The position numbers and the translations under genes were made by a program. Of a stretch of 64,000 bases of DNA, positions 18,617-27,010 are shown piece after piece (within the stretch, counting starts at the first letter, position 1; each line of letters opens with the position of its first letter). Source of the DNA: JAOAIV01 sp038849555 (GTDB lineage: Archaea; Thermoproteota; Bathyarchaeia; Bathyarchaeales; Bathycorpusculaceae); contig JAWCMT010000002.1 of the NCBI GenBank assembly GCA_038849555.1, positions 41,758 to 105,757 on the forward strand, read 5' to 3'. The notes under the pieces are model-generated. The model saw only the letters and a program-made list of their open reading frames with translations, was not told the DNA's origin and made no database searches.

Positions 18617-19198
18617 ATGGATTTTAAAGGTAGCAGAACCGAGAAGAATCTTTTGGCGGCGTTTGCCGGTGAATCGCAGGCTAGGACTCGCTACACATTC
18701 TTTGCTAGTGTAGCAAAGAAAGAGGGGTATGAGCAGATAGCTGCAATTTTCCAGGAGACCGCCGACAATGAGAAGGAACATGCGGAACTATTCTTCAAGC
18801 ACTTGAAGGGCGGAATGGTGGAGTTGCAAGCTGCTTATCCAGCAGGAGTAATTGGGTCAACAGAGGAAAACTTGAAGGCTGCGGCTGAAGGCGAGAAAAT
18901 GGAGTGGGGCACACTTTACCCCAACTTCGCAGAGATAGCGGNNNNNNNNNNGCAAGAGGGCTTCAGCGATGTGGCCAACACCTTCCGTATGGTCGCCAAA
19001 GTGGAAGCCTACCATGAGCGCCGATACTTGAAACTGCTGGAAAACTTGAAGCAAGGCAAGGTGTTCAAGAAAGACAAGCCAATCAAATGGAAATGCAGGA
19101 ACTGCGGTTTCGTCTACGAAGGCGCAGAGGCACCTGAGAAATGTCCTGTCTGCAGTCACCCAAGAAGCTACTTCGAAGTCTGGTGCGAAAACTACTAA
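18617..19198 (+). CDS. rbr: rubrerythrin (di-iron ferritin-like plus rubredoxin-like domain)
   Basis: An anaerobe's peroxide-detoxifying enzyme that reduces H2O2 with electrons passed through its rubredoxin-like tail. The N-terminal four-helix domain carries the iron ligands in FAGESQARTRYTFFA, ADNEKEHAELF and KVEAYHERRY. The C-terminal zinc-ribbon-like rubredoxin domain has CRNCGFVYEG and CPVCSHP. The ATG at 18617 is preceded by a strong AGGAGG at 18602-18607, which rules out the TTG further upstream. Ten N at 18942-18951 interrupt FAEIA-x-QEGF. Family alignment expects exactly one residue there, and one missing base (giving GAG) would restore it. The full length is then about 190 residues, normal for the family. 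Confidence 0.93.
   Translation: MDFKGSRTEKNLLAAFAGESQARTRYTFFASVAKKEGYEQIAAIFQETADNEKEHAELFFKHLKGGMVELQAAYPAGVIGSTEENLKAAAEGEKMEWGTLYPNFAEIAXXXXQEGFSDVANTFRMVAKVEAYHERRYLKLLENLKQGKVFKKDKPIKWKCRNCGFVYEGAEAPEKCPVCSHPRSYFEVWCENY
18942..18951. other. assembly gap (10 N), probably one missing base
   Basis: The run lies inside the rubrerythrin gene between GCG-G and G-CAA. Rubrerythrins have one residue (usually Glu or Arg) at this point, so about one base and not ten is likely missing. The reading frame is the same either way. Confidence 0.6.
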
Positions 19199-19215
19199 AT
19201 TATTTTCTTTTATTA

Positions 19216-20340
19216 TTATAGCGTTTCATTCCAAAAGAACAACATATCATAATGGCTTTTTGCGGCATCCACAATTTCTGCTTCATCATAAATAATGTCC
19301 AAATATGAATCGTACTGGGCTAATAGCATGCTTACATCAGCCCAAACTTTTGATGATAAGACATCTGCATCCCATAGACCCCAAATTTTATCATCAGGCT
19401 TTCTAAAGCCAAAACCATAATCCTGCGGCAAAACGTATGCAATTTTTCCTTGGATCACGCCATGGCCCTGAGGATTAACATGAATGTAAATCCAAAAATT
19501 TTTTAGCGCGTCGAAGTGCTCTTCAGTCAATACTCCATACTGCCCAACTTTTGGATAACTGAAGACTACTACGTACTTTGCGCCATTTTTATAAGCCAAA
19601 ATCATGTCTTCATATAATCTTGCCCCCGACTCTATGTATGGCGCATCGTTGTATTCCCATGTAATTATGGCGCCCCAGTCTTTGTTGTGTGCTTTTGCGG
19701 CGCCTCTGCAAAGACCTATATGCAATGTTCTGCTGTGATTCCAGCCGAACTCAGCGAGAACAGCGCTATAGCCAGCTTTGTAATCGAACCAGTACAAGGC
19801 ATAATCGGCAGTAACTATTTCGTCAATGAAGTTAAAATAGTAGTTTAGATGAAGGCTCCAATTTCCAACATACTTTGCTGCTGCATCAGCGTAATCTGTT
19901 GCATTTTTAACTATCATATTATCAGCATTATCTATTTGGTGTCCTCCAAGCTCATCAAAGCGGTAGACACCTAAAAACTTGCCAGCATATTTCTGCTTAG
20001 CATTTTTAATCCAAGTAAAGATGTCATAACTATATCTGGTGCTATCTGTAAAAAGCACTACAAAGTGCAAACCTGCATTAACTATATAGTCGCAGGACTC
20101 ATTCAATATAGTCTGGTTAAAAGATATCCCAAGCGCACCTATCACGAAAAGGTTTGTGTAATTCTTCACCTTATCAACCAAATCCTTCAAATCATCTATG
20201 TTATCACTATAAGCAAATTCTACACCAACAAAAAATTCCGCGTTGGAATGAACATTGTCTAACCACCTAATTGTTGCCAGAATACTAACAGTGAGAAGTG
20301 TGATAAGCAGAATTCCCAAAGCAACTGTTTTTCGACTCAA
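19216..20340 (-). CDS. membrane-anchored protein, possible TIM-barrel glycosidase-like fold
   Basis: A 374-residue protein with an N-terminal signal-anchor helix (residues about 6-26) and an extracellular domain. Segments such as FVGVEFAYSDNIDDLKDLVDKVKNYTNLFVIGALG, GLHFVVLFTD, KFLGVYRFDELGG and GAIITWEYNDAPYIESGARLYEDMILAYKNGAKYVVVFSY follow the strand-helix rhythm of a (beta/alpha)8 barrel. Acidic residues at strand ends (FDELGG, TWEYNDAP) are where glycoside hydrolases carry catalytic groups. I do not recognise a defined GH family, so enzyme activity is an inference. It is convergent with rubrerythrin, 17 bp between the stops, and stands as a single gene. Confidence 0.6.
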   Translation of the reverse strand: MSRKTVALGILLITLLTVSILATIRWLDNVHSNAEFFVGVEFAYSDNIDDLKDLVDKVKNYTNLFVIGALGISFNQTILNESCDYIVNAGLHFVVLFTDSTRYSYDIFTWIKNAKQKYAGKFLGVYRFDELGGHQIDNADNMIVKNATDYADAAAKYVGNWSLHLNYYFNFIDEIVTADYALYWFDYKAGYSAVLAEFGWNHSRTLHIGLCRGAAKAHNKDWGAIITWEYNDAPYIESGARLYEDMILAYKNGAKYVVVFSYPKVGQYGVLTEEHFDALKNFWIYIHVNPQGHGVIQGKIAYVLPQDYGFGFRKPDDKIWGLWDADVLSSKVWADVSMLLAQYDSYLDIIYDEAEIVDAAKSHYDMLFFWNETL

Positions 20341-20425
20341 CAGCCTTCAACTGCCATAAAATCAGCCCTTTAGTGTAAGATGCATATTACTACTGTCTTT
20401 CATTCATATTGCCACGCCAAAACAT

Positions 20426-20872
20426 CTACCGAGACCTGCGATAAAGTCCCACAAGCTCGCCTTCAGCAAGCACATGCCCTTGCATCGCCTTTTCCACATC
20501 CCTTTTTCTTGCGTTAGGCTTCAAATCCAGTTCCATGTCTAAAGCATAAACCTTAAAGAAATATCTATGCGTCCCAGAAGGCGGACATGGCCCACCATAA
20601 CAGCGCTTTCCGAAATCATTCATTCCCTCGGTTCCTGGAACGGTGTTCTCCGCTATCTGCCTCGTGCTTCCAGGAATGTTCCAGACTACCCAGTGATCCC
20701 AAGTGCCCATGGGCGCGTCAGGGTCATCAACAATCAACACCAGCGTTTTCGTTTCCTTTGGCGCTCCTTCAATTGTCAAGGGCGGGTTTACATCGTCTCC
20801 GTCACATGTGTACTTTGCGGGAATAAACTTGCCATTTTCAAACGCAGGGCTCGTTACAGACAGCTTTCTCAT
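20426..20872 (-). CDS. PEBP / YbhB-YbcL family protein
   Basis: A cytoplasmic phosphatidylethanolamine-binding-like protein. The family motifs are clear: SPAFENGKFIPAKYTCDGDDVNPPL at the N-terminus, then VDDPDAPMGTWDHWVVWNIP and YGGPCPPSGTHRYFFKVYALD, which form the small anion-binding pocket (Asp-Pro-Asp and Gly-x-His). The molecular role in archaea is not established. The start at 20872 (MRKLSVTS) gives the usual family length. In-frame ATGs at 20887 and 20911 are alternatives, and no Shine-Dalgarno decides between them. Confidence 0.88.
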   Translation of the reverse strand: MRKLSVTSPAFENGKFIPAKYTCDGDDVNPPLTIEGAPKETKTLVLIVDDPDAPMGTWDHWVVWNIPGSTRQIAENTVPGTEGMNDFGKRCYGGPCPPSGTHRYFFKVYALDMELDLKPNARKRDVEKAMQGHVLAEGELVGLYRRSR

Positions 20873-21036
20873 AAGCTTAGCCTTCATGCAATAAAGAGAA
20901 TTGTGATGCATAAAAAATTTGTCTAACTACTAAGTAATCAGGCGAAAAACGCTGCATAGAAAAAGACTATTTATGCTTGGGCTAAAAAGGCTATTAGTGA
21001 GAAGCGGCAGAATACGCTTATAGGAGGCCTTTTGGT

Positions 21037-21825
21037 GTGTGCGGCATATTTGGACTTGCGCTCAAAAAATCAATTCATCCCGCTATAATTTTCCGTATCC
21101 TTCAAAAACTTGAAGTCAGCCGCTACCCAGAGGAGGAACGCCCTGTTGGCGGCTACGGCGCTGGCGTTGCCATCCTAATTGACAACGGCAGTATAATATT
21201 GGAAAAGGTTGGAAAAACGGATGGCTCTCCCGCGACCCAACTTGCAGAAATTATGGCGCCTCAGCTTTCTGATGTTTCAATCATGATTGGGCATGTGCGT
21301 TATCCAAGCCCAGAATTTATGGGCACTGCTCACTTAAAAGAGACAACGCAGCCCTATGTGGTGCAATCAACTCAGGCGGGAACCCTTGTTTCGGCACATA
21401 ACGGTAAAGTAGACAATTACAAGGAGCTGCAAGCGAAGCTGAAAGGTCATGTTTTTGAAAGCGAAAAAGCGGGCTTAATTGACTCTGAAGTTATTCCGCA
21501 CTACTTTTCCAAGCTGCTCAATGAAGTAGGAAATGCTGATGAAGCATTATACAGGCTTCTTTGCACTTTGCAGGGCTCAAACACCGTCAGCTTGCTTCAC
21601 ATAGATAAAGGCCACATGTTTCTGCATCTGATTCATAAGGGAAAAACAAGAGGCTTGACAGTATGGACGAACAATAAAGGCGAGGTAGTGTTTTGCTCGC
21701 GCCCCGAGCCTGTGATTGAGGAGTTTGGGCGTTTCCTTGCTAGAGACGGATTCAAAGAGAAAGTTTCAATCAAATGGCGCGAAGATGCGGCGCTTAAGCT
21801 TTCTTTCGCGATTGATATAAAATAA
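21037..21825 (+). CDS. class II (Ntn) glutamine amidotransferase domain protein
   Basis: A stand-alone glutaminase domain of 262 residues that should release ammonia from glutamine. It starts at GTG 21037, placing the catalytic Cys at residue 2 (M-CGIFGLALK), with TAGGAGG about 10 nt upstream. Start removal would expose this Cys as the N-terminal nucleophile. The typical GHVRYPSPEF and SAHNGKVDN segments are present. No synthase or phosphoribosyltransferase domain is fused and no partner lies next to it, so the acceptor is unknown. The nearest known relatives are the separate GATase subunit of archaeal glutamate synthase and the N-domain of PurF. Confidence 0.82.
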   Translation: MCGIFGLALKKSIHPAIIFRILQKLEVSRYPEEERPVGGYGAGVAILIDNGSIILEKVGKTDGSPATQLAEIMAPQLSDVSIMIGHVRYPSPEFMGTAHLKETTQPYVVQSTQAGTLVSAHNGKVDNYKELQAKLKGHVFESEKAGLIDSEVIPHYFSKLLNEVGNADEALYRLLCTLQGSNTVSLLHIDKGHMFLHLIHKGKTRGLTVWTNNKGEVVFCSRPEPVIEEFGRFLARDGFKEKVSIKWREDAALKLSFAIDIK

Positions 21826-21921
21826 GGCGGAACGCTTAAGCATGCCTTTATGCTTTATGTTAACCTTCCATTACTGCGCAATCAACCGCGAGCTGCGATG
21901 TAGTCCTTGAAGAAAAGGCGT

Positions 21922-22119
21922 TTAAGTCTCTTCGTGGGTCTTTTCTTTCCATTTTTCTATGATAATTTTATCCTCACCTGGATTAAAACTTACACGCACC
22001 GGCATTGAACCTTCGCATTTGAATGGAAACATGCTGTCGTCTGCGACGCGCACAGGCAGATAAAGCAGATACTTGGGGCCTTTCAGCCTAAATAAGGTTC
22101 CTTTCCCCTCGTTTCCCAT
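21922..22119 (-). CDS. small conserved-looking protein of unknown function (65 aa)
   Basis: The 65 residues contain alternating hydrophobic and charged segments (KYLLYLPVRVADDSMFPF, MPVRVSFNPGEDKIIIEKW) that predict a small beta protein. It has no Cys, signal peptide or membrane segment. The coding frame is clean, with codon use like its neighbours. It is single and convergent with the glutamine amidotransferase gene. I do not recognise the family. Confidence 0.6.
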   Translation of the reverse strand: MGNEGKGTLFRLKGPKYLLYLPVRVADDSMFPFKCEGSMPVRVSFNPGEDKIIIEKWKEKTHEET

Positions 22120-22335
22120 TATCGCCCTTCCACAGCTAGTCTTTTGCCTTTCTATTGAAATATTGGCGCACTATTAAGTTTTGCTTATGCTTTAGAATAT
22201 GCGAAACCTTTAGCTTGAAAAATAGTTTCAAACACATTTTTTCACAAGCAAAATGTTTTGCTGTCCTTTTGGAGCTAATTCTGGCTAAAGCATATAAGCA
22301 AGTCAACGCACATGGGATTTACCGGAGGAGCCTTA

Positions 22336-23169
22336 TTGAGACCAACTCGATTAATGGCCACTTTAATTTCTATAAGCCTCATGTGCGTTCTCTGCGTCAA
22401 CTTCGTTTCCGCTCTCGAGACAAATGAGATCTCGGTGTCACTATATTGGTCAAGTCAAGTGTTATACCAAGGCGACATAGCAACCGTTAGGATATCGCTG
22501 AAAACCAGTTCTACCGAACAACTGTTCATCTATTACATAGGCGTACACTTCGACTGGATGCCTGAAGGCGGCTTCTATGGCTATGATTTATCCGAAAGCC
22601 CCGTGCTCATCCCAAGCGGTGGCAGCTACATCTTCGATCCTATATCAATTCAAATTCCAATAAACGTAACTGCAGGTGAGCATACCTATTTTGTTGGCAT
22701 CGAAGGCAGACAAGGCTCAACAACCGCCTTCTCCTGGGATTCACCGCCGTCAACCGTGCGGATTCATCCTTTCGGTTACGCAATCATGCTATCACAAATT
22801 GAACGTGAATTAAACGAGTCTATTCACGCCAATTACGAAAGCGCAGAAGCCCGCTCGCTGGTGCAGCAGGCGCAAAGCGAATTTGCTAAGGCACATCCTT
22901 TGGCAATTGAAGGAAATTGGCAAGAGGCCTTACCGCATTTGTATAACGCCTCTGATCTGTTGACGCAAGCGCGTGAAATAGAACAGCTTAATACAGAGCA
23001 GAAAACGGCACAGCAAACCCTGCTATTGTACGGAGTAATAATAGCAGTTGTGGCGGTTGCCGTTGCTGCCGTAATCGTTGTGGTAGTGCGGAAAAAGCGG
23101 AAGCGCCTAGCTTCTGAAACTACGCAACCAAGCGAGACTACTGAAGAATTTAGTGCAGAGCAAACTTAA
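22336..23169 (+). CDS. secreted surface protein with C-terminal anchor
   Basis: About 277 residues. The start is best placed at the TTG at 22336, 7 nt after GGAGG (22324-22328). That gives a proper signal peptide: a basic N-region (RPTR), hydrophobic core and cleavage near VSALE. The exported part has a beta-sandwich-like domain (about 30-150, with QGDIATVRISLKTSS) and then an Ala/Glu/Gln-rich helical segment (about 155-225) that resembles a coiled coil. A transmembrane helix (about 232-255) is followed by KKRKR and an acidic Thr/Ser tail. This is a typical archaeal membrane-anchored surface protein. Ligand and partner are unknown. Confidence 0.75.
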   Translation: MRPTRLMATLISISLMCVLCVNFVSALETNEISVSLYWSSQVLYQGDIATVRISLKTSSTEQLFIYYIGVHFDWMPEGGFYGYDLSESPVLIPSGGSYIFDPISIQIPINVTAGEHTYFVGIEGRQGSTTAFSWDSPPSTVRIHPFGYAIMLSQIERELNESIHANYESAEARSLVQQAQSEFAKAHPLAIEGNWQEALPHLYNASDLLTQAREIEQLNTEQKTAQQTLLLYGVIIAVVAVAVAAVIVVVVRKKRKRLASETTQPSETTEEFSAEQT

Positions 23170-23254
23170 TACCCCTTTCTCCCTTTACGATTTAACGCTT
23201 AGCCAACTCTCCGCAGCGCGCGTTGATCGCTTCTTTCTGTGCAGTTGCATAACG

Positions 23255-23262
23255 CTTAAATG
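23255..23262 (+). promoter_or_regulatory. box A (TATA) candidate for tRNA-Ala
   Basis: CTTAAATG lies about 30 bp upstream of the 5' end of the mature tRNA, the usual distance for an archaeal TATA element. Confidence 0.45.
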
Positions 23263-23290
23263 TTTTTTGTTGATGCTTACTGTGCTTGAA

Positions 23291-23368
23291 GGGCTGGTAG
23301 ATCAGTCTGGTATGATCGCCACGTTGGCATCGTGGAGGCCGCGGGTTCAAATCCCGCCCAGTCCACCA
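23291..23368 (+). tRNA. tRNA-Ala (anticodon GGC)
   Basis: The cloverleaf folds completely: acceptor GGGCTGG with CCAGTCC, D-stem GATC/GATC, anticodon stem CCACG/CGTGG with loop TTGGCAT (anticodon GGC), and T-stem GCGGG/CCCGC with TTCAAAT. The third acceptor pair is G-U, the alanine identity element. The 3' CCA is encoded. No intron. Confidence 0.97.
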
Positions 23369-23425
23369 CAAGAATGATTTTTCCCTCCATGTGCGGTCAT
23401 ATATGTGTTGTCTTGAGGTTTTCTG

Positions 23426-24869
23426 CTATGTAGTTCCGCGAGTGGTGCGGCGGTCTTCGAGCAGAGGCAACCGTATCCGTATTATTGTTTTGTTTCCGTA
23501 TATACAGTATTTATGAAGTTTCTTCCCTTCGGGTATTCTGTCAACTAAACCGCATTTTACGAGTTCATCTAGGTTTCTCCAGAGCCCCTTTTTAGCGCCC
23601 TTTTTAAGCCCCATTTTCTCGAATAGCTCGTTTACCGTCATCGGCGAACCGTGTTTCTGGTAATGCGCAGCTAATTCCATCAGGATTTGCCTGTTTCTCT
23701 TAGAACCCAGTGCATCAAGCGTTTTCTCGGTTAGCTCTTCGGGAACGAATAGGCTGTCATGCGTGCCAAGAGTTACCTCCATCAGCTCATAATAGGGTTT
23801 TATGAAATCCCAGTAGCATTTCAGCACGAGGCGTTTAAGTTCACGCGGCGCAGTACCTCCTGCGCTGTTTCTGTTTGCGGCAAATTTTTCCCAGCAGTAA
23901 TCAATATCCTTGGATGGCTTTGCAAACGGGCGAATCACGTTCCGCAACAGATACTCGAGGAACCGGGTAGACACGTTTTCCTGCTCGTAAATTTTCCGGC
24001 TGACATCACTGTAAGAATCTATCATAAACAGTGTTTCATCTGGATTCAGATCCCGCGAGTGCAGGTACCTCATGGGTTTGCCTGAAATCGTCACGGGATC
24101 CGGTAAAACAATGGTTGCAGGATATTCAATGCCTTGATCAGCGCAAATTAATTTTTTAAGCACAGAAAGCCCCGCGTTTGACTCGTCAAAAATGTAGTAG
24201 GATGCGCCTAGGTACCCGAGTGACTCCAAGCCCCAGCTTACATAGGGGTACTTTTTTATTTCAGTTCCAAGCTTGTTTCTTTCGAAAAGATAGATCCTGA
24301 GCAGTTCCTTCTCAAACTCGGTTAAGTTGTACGTGCCTTCTTTCAGCTTAATCGTTTTTCTTTCAAGTTTTTCAGGCGTGTTAATCTGCTCAAGTATTGC
24401 TTGAAGACTTTTTTCGAATTCCAGTATTCTGAGAATGCTGTATACGTCTCGCTGAATTTCGATTCTATCCTCGACAATGACCACTTTTACGTTGGGAGTG
24501 AAGACGCTTTGAAAGAATTTATGCGCTTCAGCGACGCGCTCGCTTATGTCTCCACGGTGGTAGCCGCGTCCTATGTCTCTTAGTGCACCAATGTAAACAA
24601 NNNNNNNNNNCAGGATTTATGGAATAGCCGCTTTGTATTAGATGCTGCACAAGAAAAAGCGGGAAAAAGTGCTTAAGCTGGGCTACTTCCAAGTCTGCAT
24701 GAAAAGCCGCTACAATTATGGAATTTAATTTCCGCTTTTTCCATTGCTCGCCTAGTCCGTCTAAAACGTGGATTTTCTCCATTTCTGGGAAGATTTTTTC
24801 AAACCATTCTTCTGTTAGTAATGGAAGAGGGATGGCGTCTTTGCCGGTGTTTCCAACCATCTTTCTCAT
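23426..24869 (-). CDS. unknown protein with C-terminal winged helix, split by an assembly gap
   Basis: Two apparent minus-strand frames belong to one gene of about 478 residues. The upstream part (24869 down to the gap) ends SGYSINP. The downstream frame, read back past its first ATG, is open up to the gap and starts VVYIGALRDIGRG. Joining the flanks of the ten N at 24601-24610 directly gives CCT GTT GTT TAC in one frame. The N-terminal half is alpha/beta-like. The C-terminal 110 residues look like a winged helix (MTVNELFEKMGLKKGAKKGLWRNLDELVKCGLVDRIPEG). I do not recognise the family. A TATA-like TTATATG about 22 bp before the ATG suggests a leaderless transcript. Confidence 0.7.
24601..24610. 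other. assembly gap (10 N), probably zero length, breaks a reading frame
   Basis: With ten N the minus-strand gene at 23426-24869 is thrown out of frame. Removing them restores a continuous frame (SINP-VVYIG). Automated annotation would wrongly call two genes here. Confidence 0.7.
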
Positions 24870-24984
24870 CGCCCTAATCGTTACATATAACTCAATTATT
24901 GCGGCCCAAAGTTACTTAAATTGTGACTATGTCCAAATACCAGATTTATTCATCACCAATATATAAGCTTAAGTAACATAAAAT

Positions 24985-25266
24985 GTGACTAATATTGTAT
25001 TAAACCAAGTTTTTTATGACCAAATGGATAACTTACACGGTGGCGCTATAACATGTAAAAAGGATGTAATAAAATTGGCCGCAATCACGAACTATGATGT
25101 GAAGGAACTCAAAGAAGGCGTAATACACATACACAGGATGCTAGAGCTACGGAAACTGCACCTAAAGAATTTGCAAACCGGGAAAATTTGCGGCGCCTGC
25201 AGCAGCATTTGCAACGAACTAGGCTTGCAAAAGCAGACATTAGGCTTCATAAACAAGCGGCAATAG
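24985..25266 (+). CDS. small protein of unknown function (93 aa)
   Basis: The frame from GTG 24985 (or ATG 25024, MDNLHGGAIT) encodes a small, mostly helical protein with basic character and a CGACSSIC cysteine group near the C-terminus. The cysteine group could hold a metal. A TATA-like ATATAAG at 24961-24967 lies about 20-25 bp upstream of the GTG, which would suit a leaderless message. No relatives are recognised. Convergent with the MFS gene. Confidence 0.5.
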   Translation: MTNIVLNQVFYDQMDNLHGGAITCKKDVIKLAAITNYDVKELKEGVIHIHRMLELRKLHLKNLQTGKICGACSSICNELGLQKQTLGFINKRQ

Positions 25267-25302
25267 CAAGGTAGCAACAATCTTATTAAAGCAGGCTATT
25301 TT

Positions 25303-26565
25303 TCAGTATTTGCGGTCTTCTTTTTTCGGTTCAGCAATCTTGAAAATTATAATAAGCAGCATCGGAACAGCAAGAGCAATTGTCAAATAGAAGGGCGATT
25401 GCGGCAGCAGCATGTAGAAAAAGTTTCCAAACATCATGCCTACGCCAGTAAGGATGTAGCCTACAAAGTTTACGCCGCCAACTATTTTTCCCCGGTTTTG
25501 TGGTTCAACTAAACACGCAGAGAGCGCCATAGCCGCGGACATCATGAAAAGCTGCACTAAGCCAAGCAACATCATTGACACCATAACGGAAAAGAGGTGG
25601 CCGTTTACAAAAAGCAGCATAGAAACCACAAGAATGCATGGGCCAATAGCTAACGGAAGCTTCATACCCACCTTATCAACCATTTTCCCAATGGGAAAAG
25701 ACACTATAATCAGACTTATCATCATGGGAATGTAGGCAAGAAACCATTGATCCTGCGGGATTCCAAGTACGTCACGGGCGTAAATGGCATTTATCACGTT
25801 TGTTAAAGCAAACAAAAACATAGTGCTCACTTGCACTATGAAGAGCCAAAAAACCGTCCGCGGCACAATTTTCCACACACGCAGATTCGCCTTTACAGCT
25901 TCAGGATATTTTGAGATAAAATATCTGAAGCGCATTTTTTCGTTGTTCACAATGGTTTCCTTGAGCTTTAACCTGCTAGTGGCGGCTGCTAGAAAAAGAA
26001 TCATCACAATAAGGTAGACAGCTTGCATGCCCGCAACCAAACCAAGAGAAACAACAATGATTCCGCCAATTACTGTTCCCGGCGTGTTAAAGGTTCCATG
26101 AATCATATTTACAAAAGAAGAGGCTACCCCGCGCCGTTCAGGCGGAACCGAATCCTGAACCATAGCGAATAAAGCTGGCTGATAAATGAGACAGAGGCTT
26201 TGTATGACCGTGCCAAACAAAATTAAGTGCCACGCAGAAGTTAAATTCCAAAAGGGTGCAAGCACAAAAAACAGATAAGACAACCCTATGCCAAATGTCA
26301 TTGTAACAATAAGCCAGCGCCTGCCAAATTTATCCGCGAGAAAACCACCTGGAACCGCCACAAACGCCATTGCAACAAAATTCGCTAAACCTATTATGCC
26401 TAGTGCCATTGGAAAAACATTTCCGCCCAGTGCATCAACGTACTGCTGATAATACGGCACAGGCATTTCCTGCCCGAGATCCATCAGTATCCAGCTGATT
26501 ACAAGAATAAGGTAATTTCCTCTCACAAAAGAAAACTCGCGCCGAAGAACCTCGCCAAACCCCAT
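25303..26565 (-). CDS. major facilitator superfamily transporter
   Basis: 420 residues with twelve predicted membrane helices. The MFS loop motif between helices 2 and 3 is clear (GGFLADKFGRRWLIV), and a second copy appears in the other half (IGKMVDKVGMKLPLA). The charged central loop (about 195-225) separates two six-helix bundles. MFS proteins move small solutes or drugs using ion gradients. Nothing in the sequence fixes the substrate, but the general look is that of the drug/sugar efflux-like groups. A single gene with no obvious partner. Confidence 0.88.
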   Translation of the reverse strand: MGFGEVLRREFSFVRGNYLILVISWILMDLGQEMPVPYYQQYVDALGGNVFPMALGIIGLANFVAMAFVAVPGGFLADKFGRRWLIVTMTFGIGLSYLFFVLAPFWNLTSAWHLILFGTVIQSLCLIYQPALFAMVQDSVPPERRGVASSFVNMIHGTFNTPGTVIGGIIVVSLGLVAGMQAVYLIVMILFLAAATSRLKLKETIVNNEKMRFRYFISKYPEAVKANLRVWKIVPRTVFWLFIVQVSTMFLFALTNVINAIYARDVLGIPQDQWFLAYIPMMISLIIVSFPIGKMVDKVGMKLPLAIGPCILVVSMLLFVNGHLFSVMVSMMLLGLVQLFMMSAAMALSACLVEPQNRGKIVGGVNFVGYILTGVGMMFGNFFYMLLPQSPFYLTIALAVPMLLIIIFKIAEPKKEDRKY

Positions 26566-26773
26566 TATAACATCTCTTAAAGCAGAACAAGCACTTATCT
26601 AACCTTAAACTTTTTTGCTCCCACTGCAAAAAACGCATAATGCCTGCTGGAACAAGCTACAAACTAATACCACGTGCATGTGTATTTATGTTGCGCACAT
26701 CTACAAAAACTGAATTTACAATACAAAACGCTTATTTTAACTTAACACAACCTAATGAACCTGTGAGTACCGA

Positions 26774-26899
26774 TTGAATAAGCAGAGTAAGCAGTCTTTC
26801 AAAACAGAGCTCATCGAACATGGATACTCAAAAAAGGTCGCAAATGAGATTTGGAATTGGTACAATTTTCCAAAAAGAAACAACACCGCTAAATTTTAA
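26774..26899 (+). CDS. small protein (41 aa), basic and helical
   Basis: Inside the 445-bp space between the MFS gene and the CARDB gene a TTG-started frame encodes 41 residues ending NTAKF. It contains ELIEHGYSKKVANEIWNWYN, which looks like a helix-turn-helix with a Trp/Tyr-rich end and has natural codon use. Short archaeal proteins with a GYSxKVAxEIWxWY pattern are familiar to me, but I cannot name a function. The start is weak (TTG, no clear Shine-Dalgarno). The rest of the interval is AT-rich and shows no other gene. Confidence 0.5.
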   Translation: MNKQSKQSFKTELIEHGYSKKVANEIWNWYNFPKRNNTAKF

Positions 26900-27010
26900 C
26901 GACAAAGACCTAATACATGTTTCCAGCTTTCTGAAAACACGGTTTTTCCGAACAGCTTAAATTGCAGCACACAGAATAATCGAGTGTATCACTTTCAAAG
27001 AGGAAATTAA

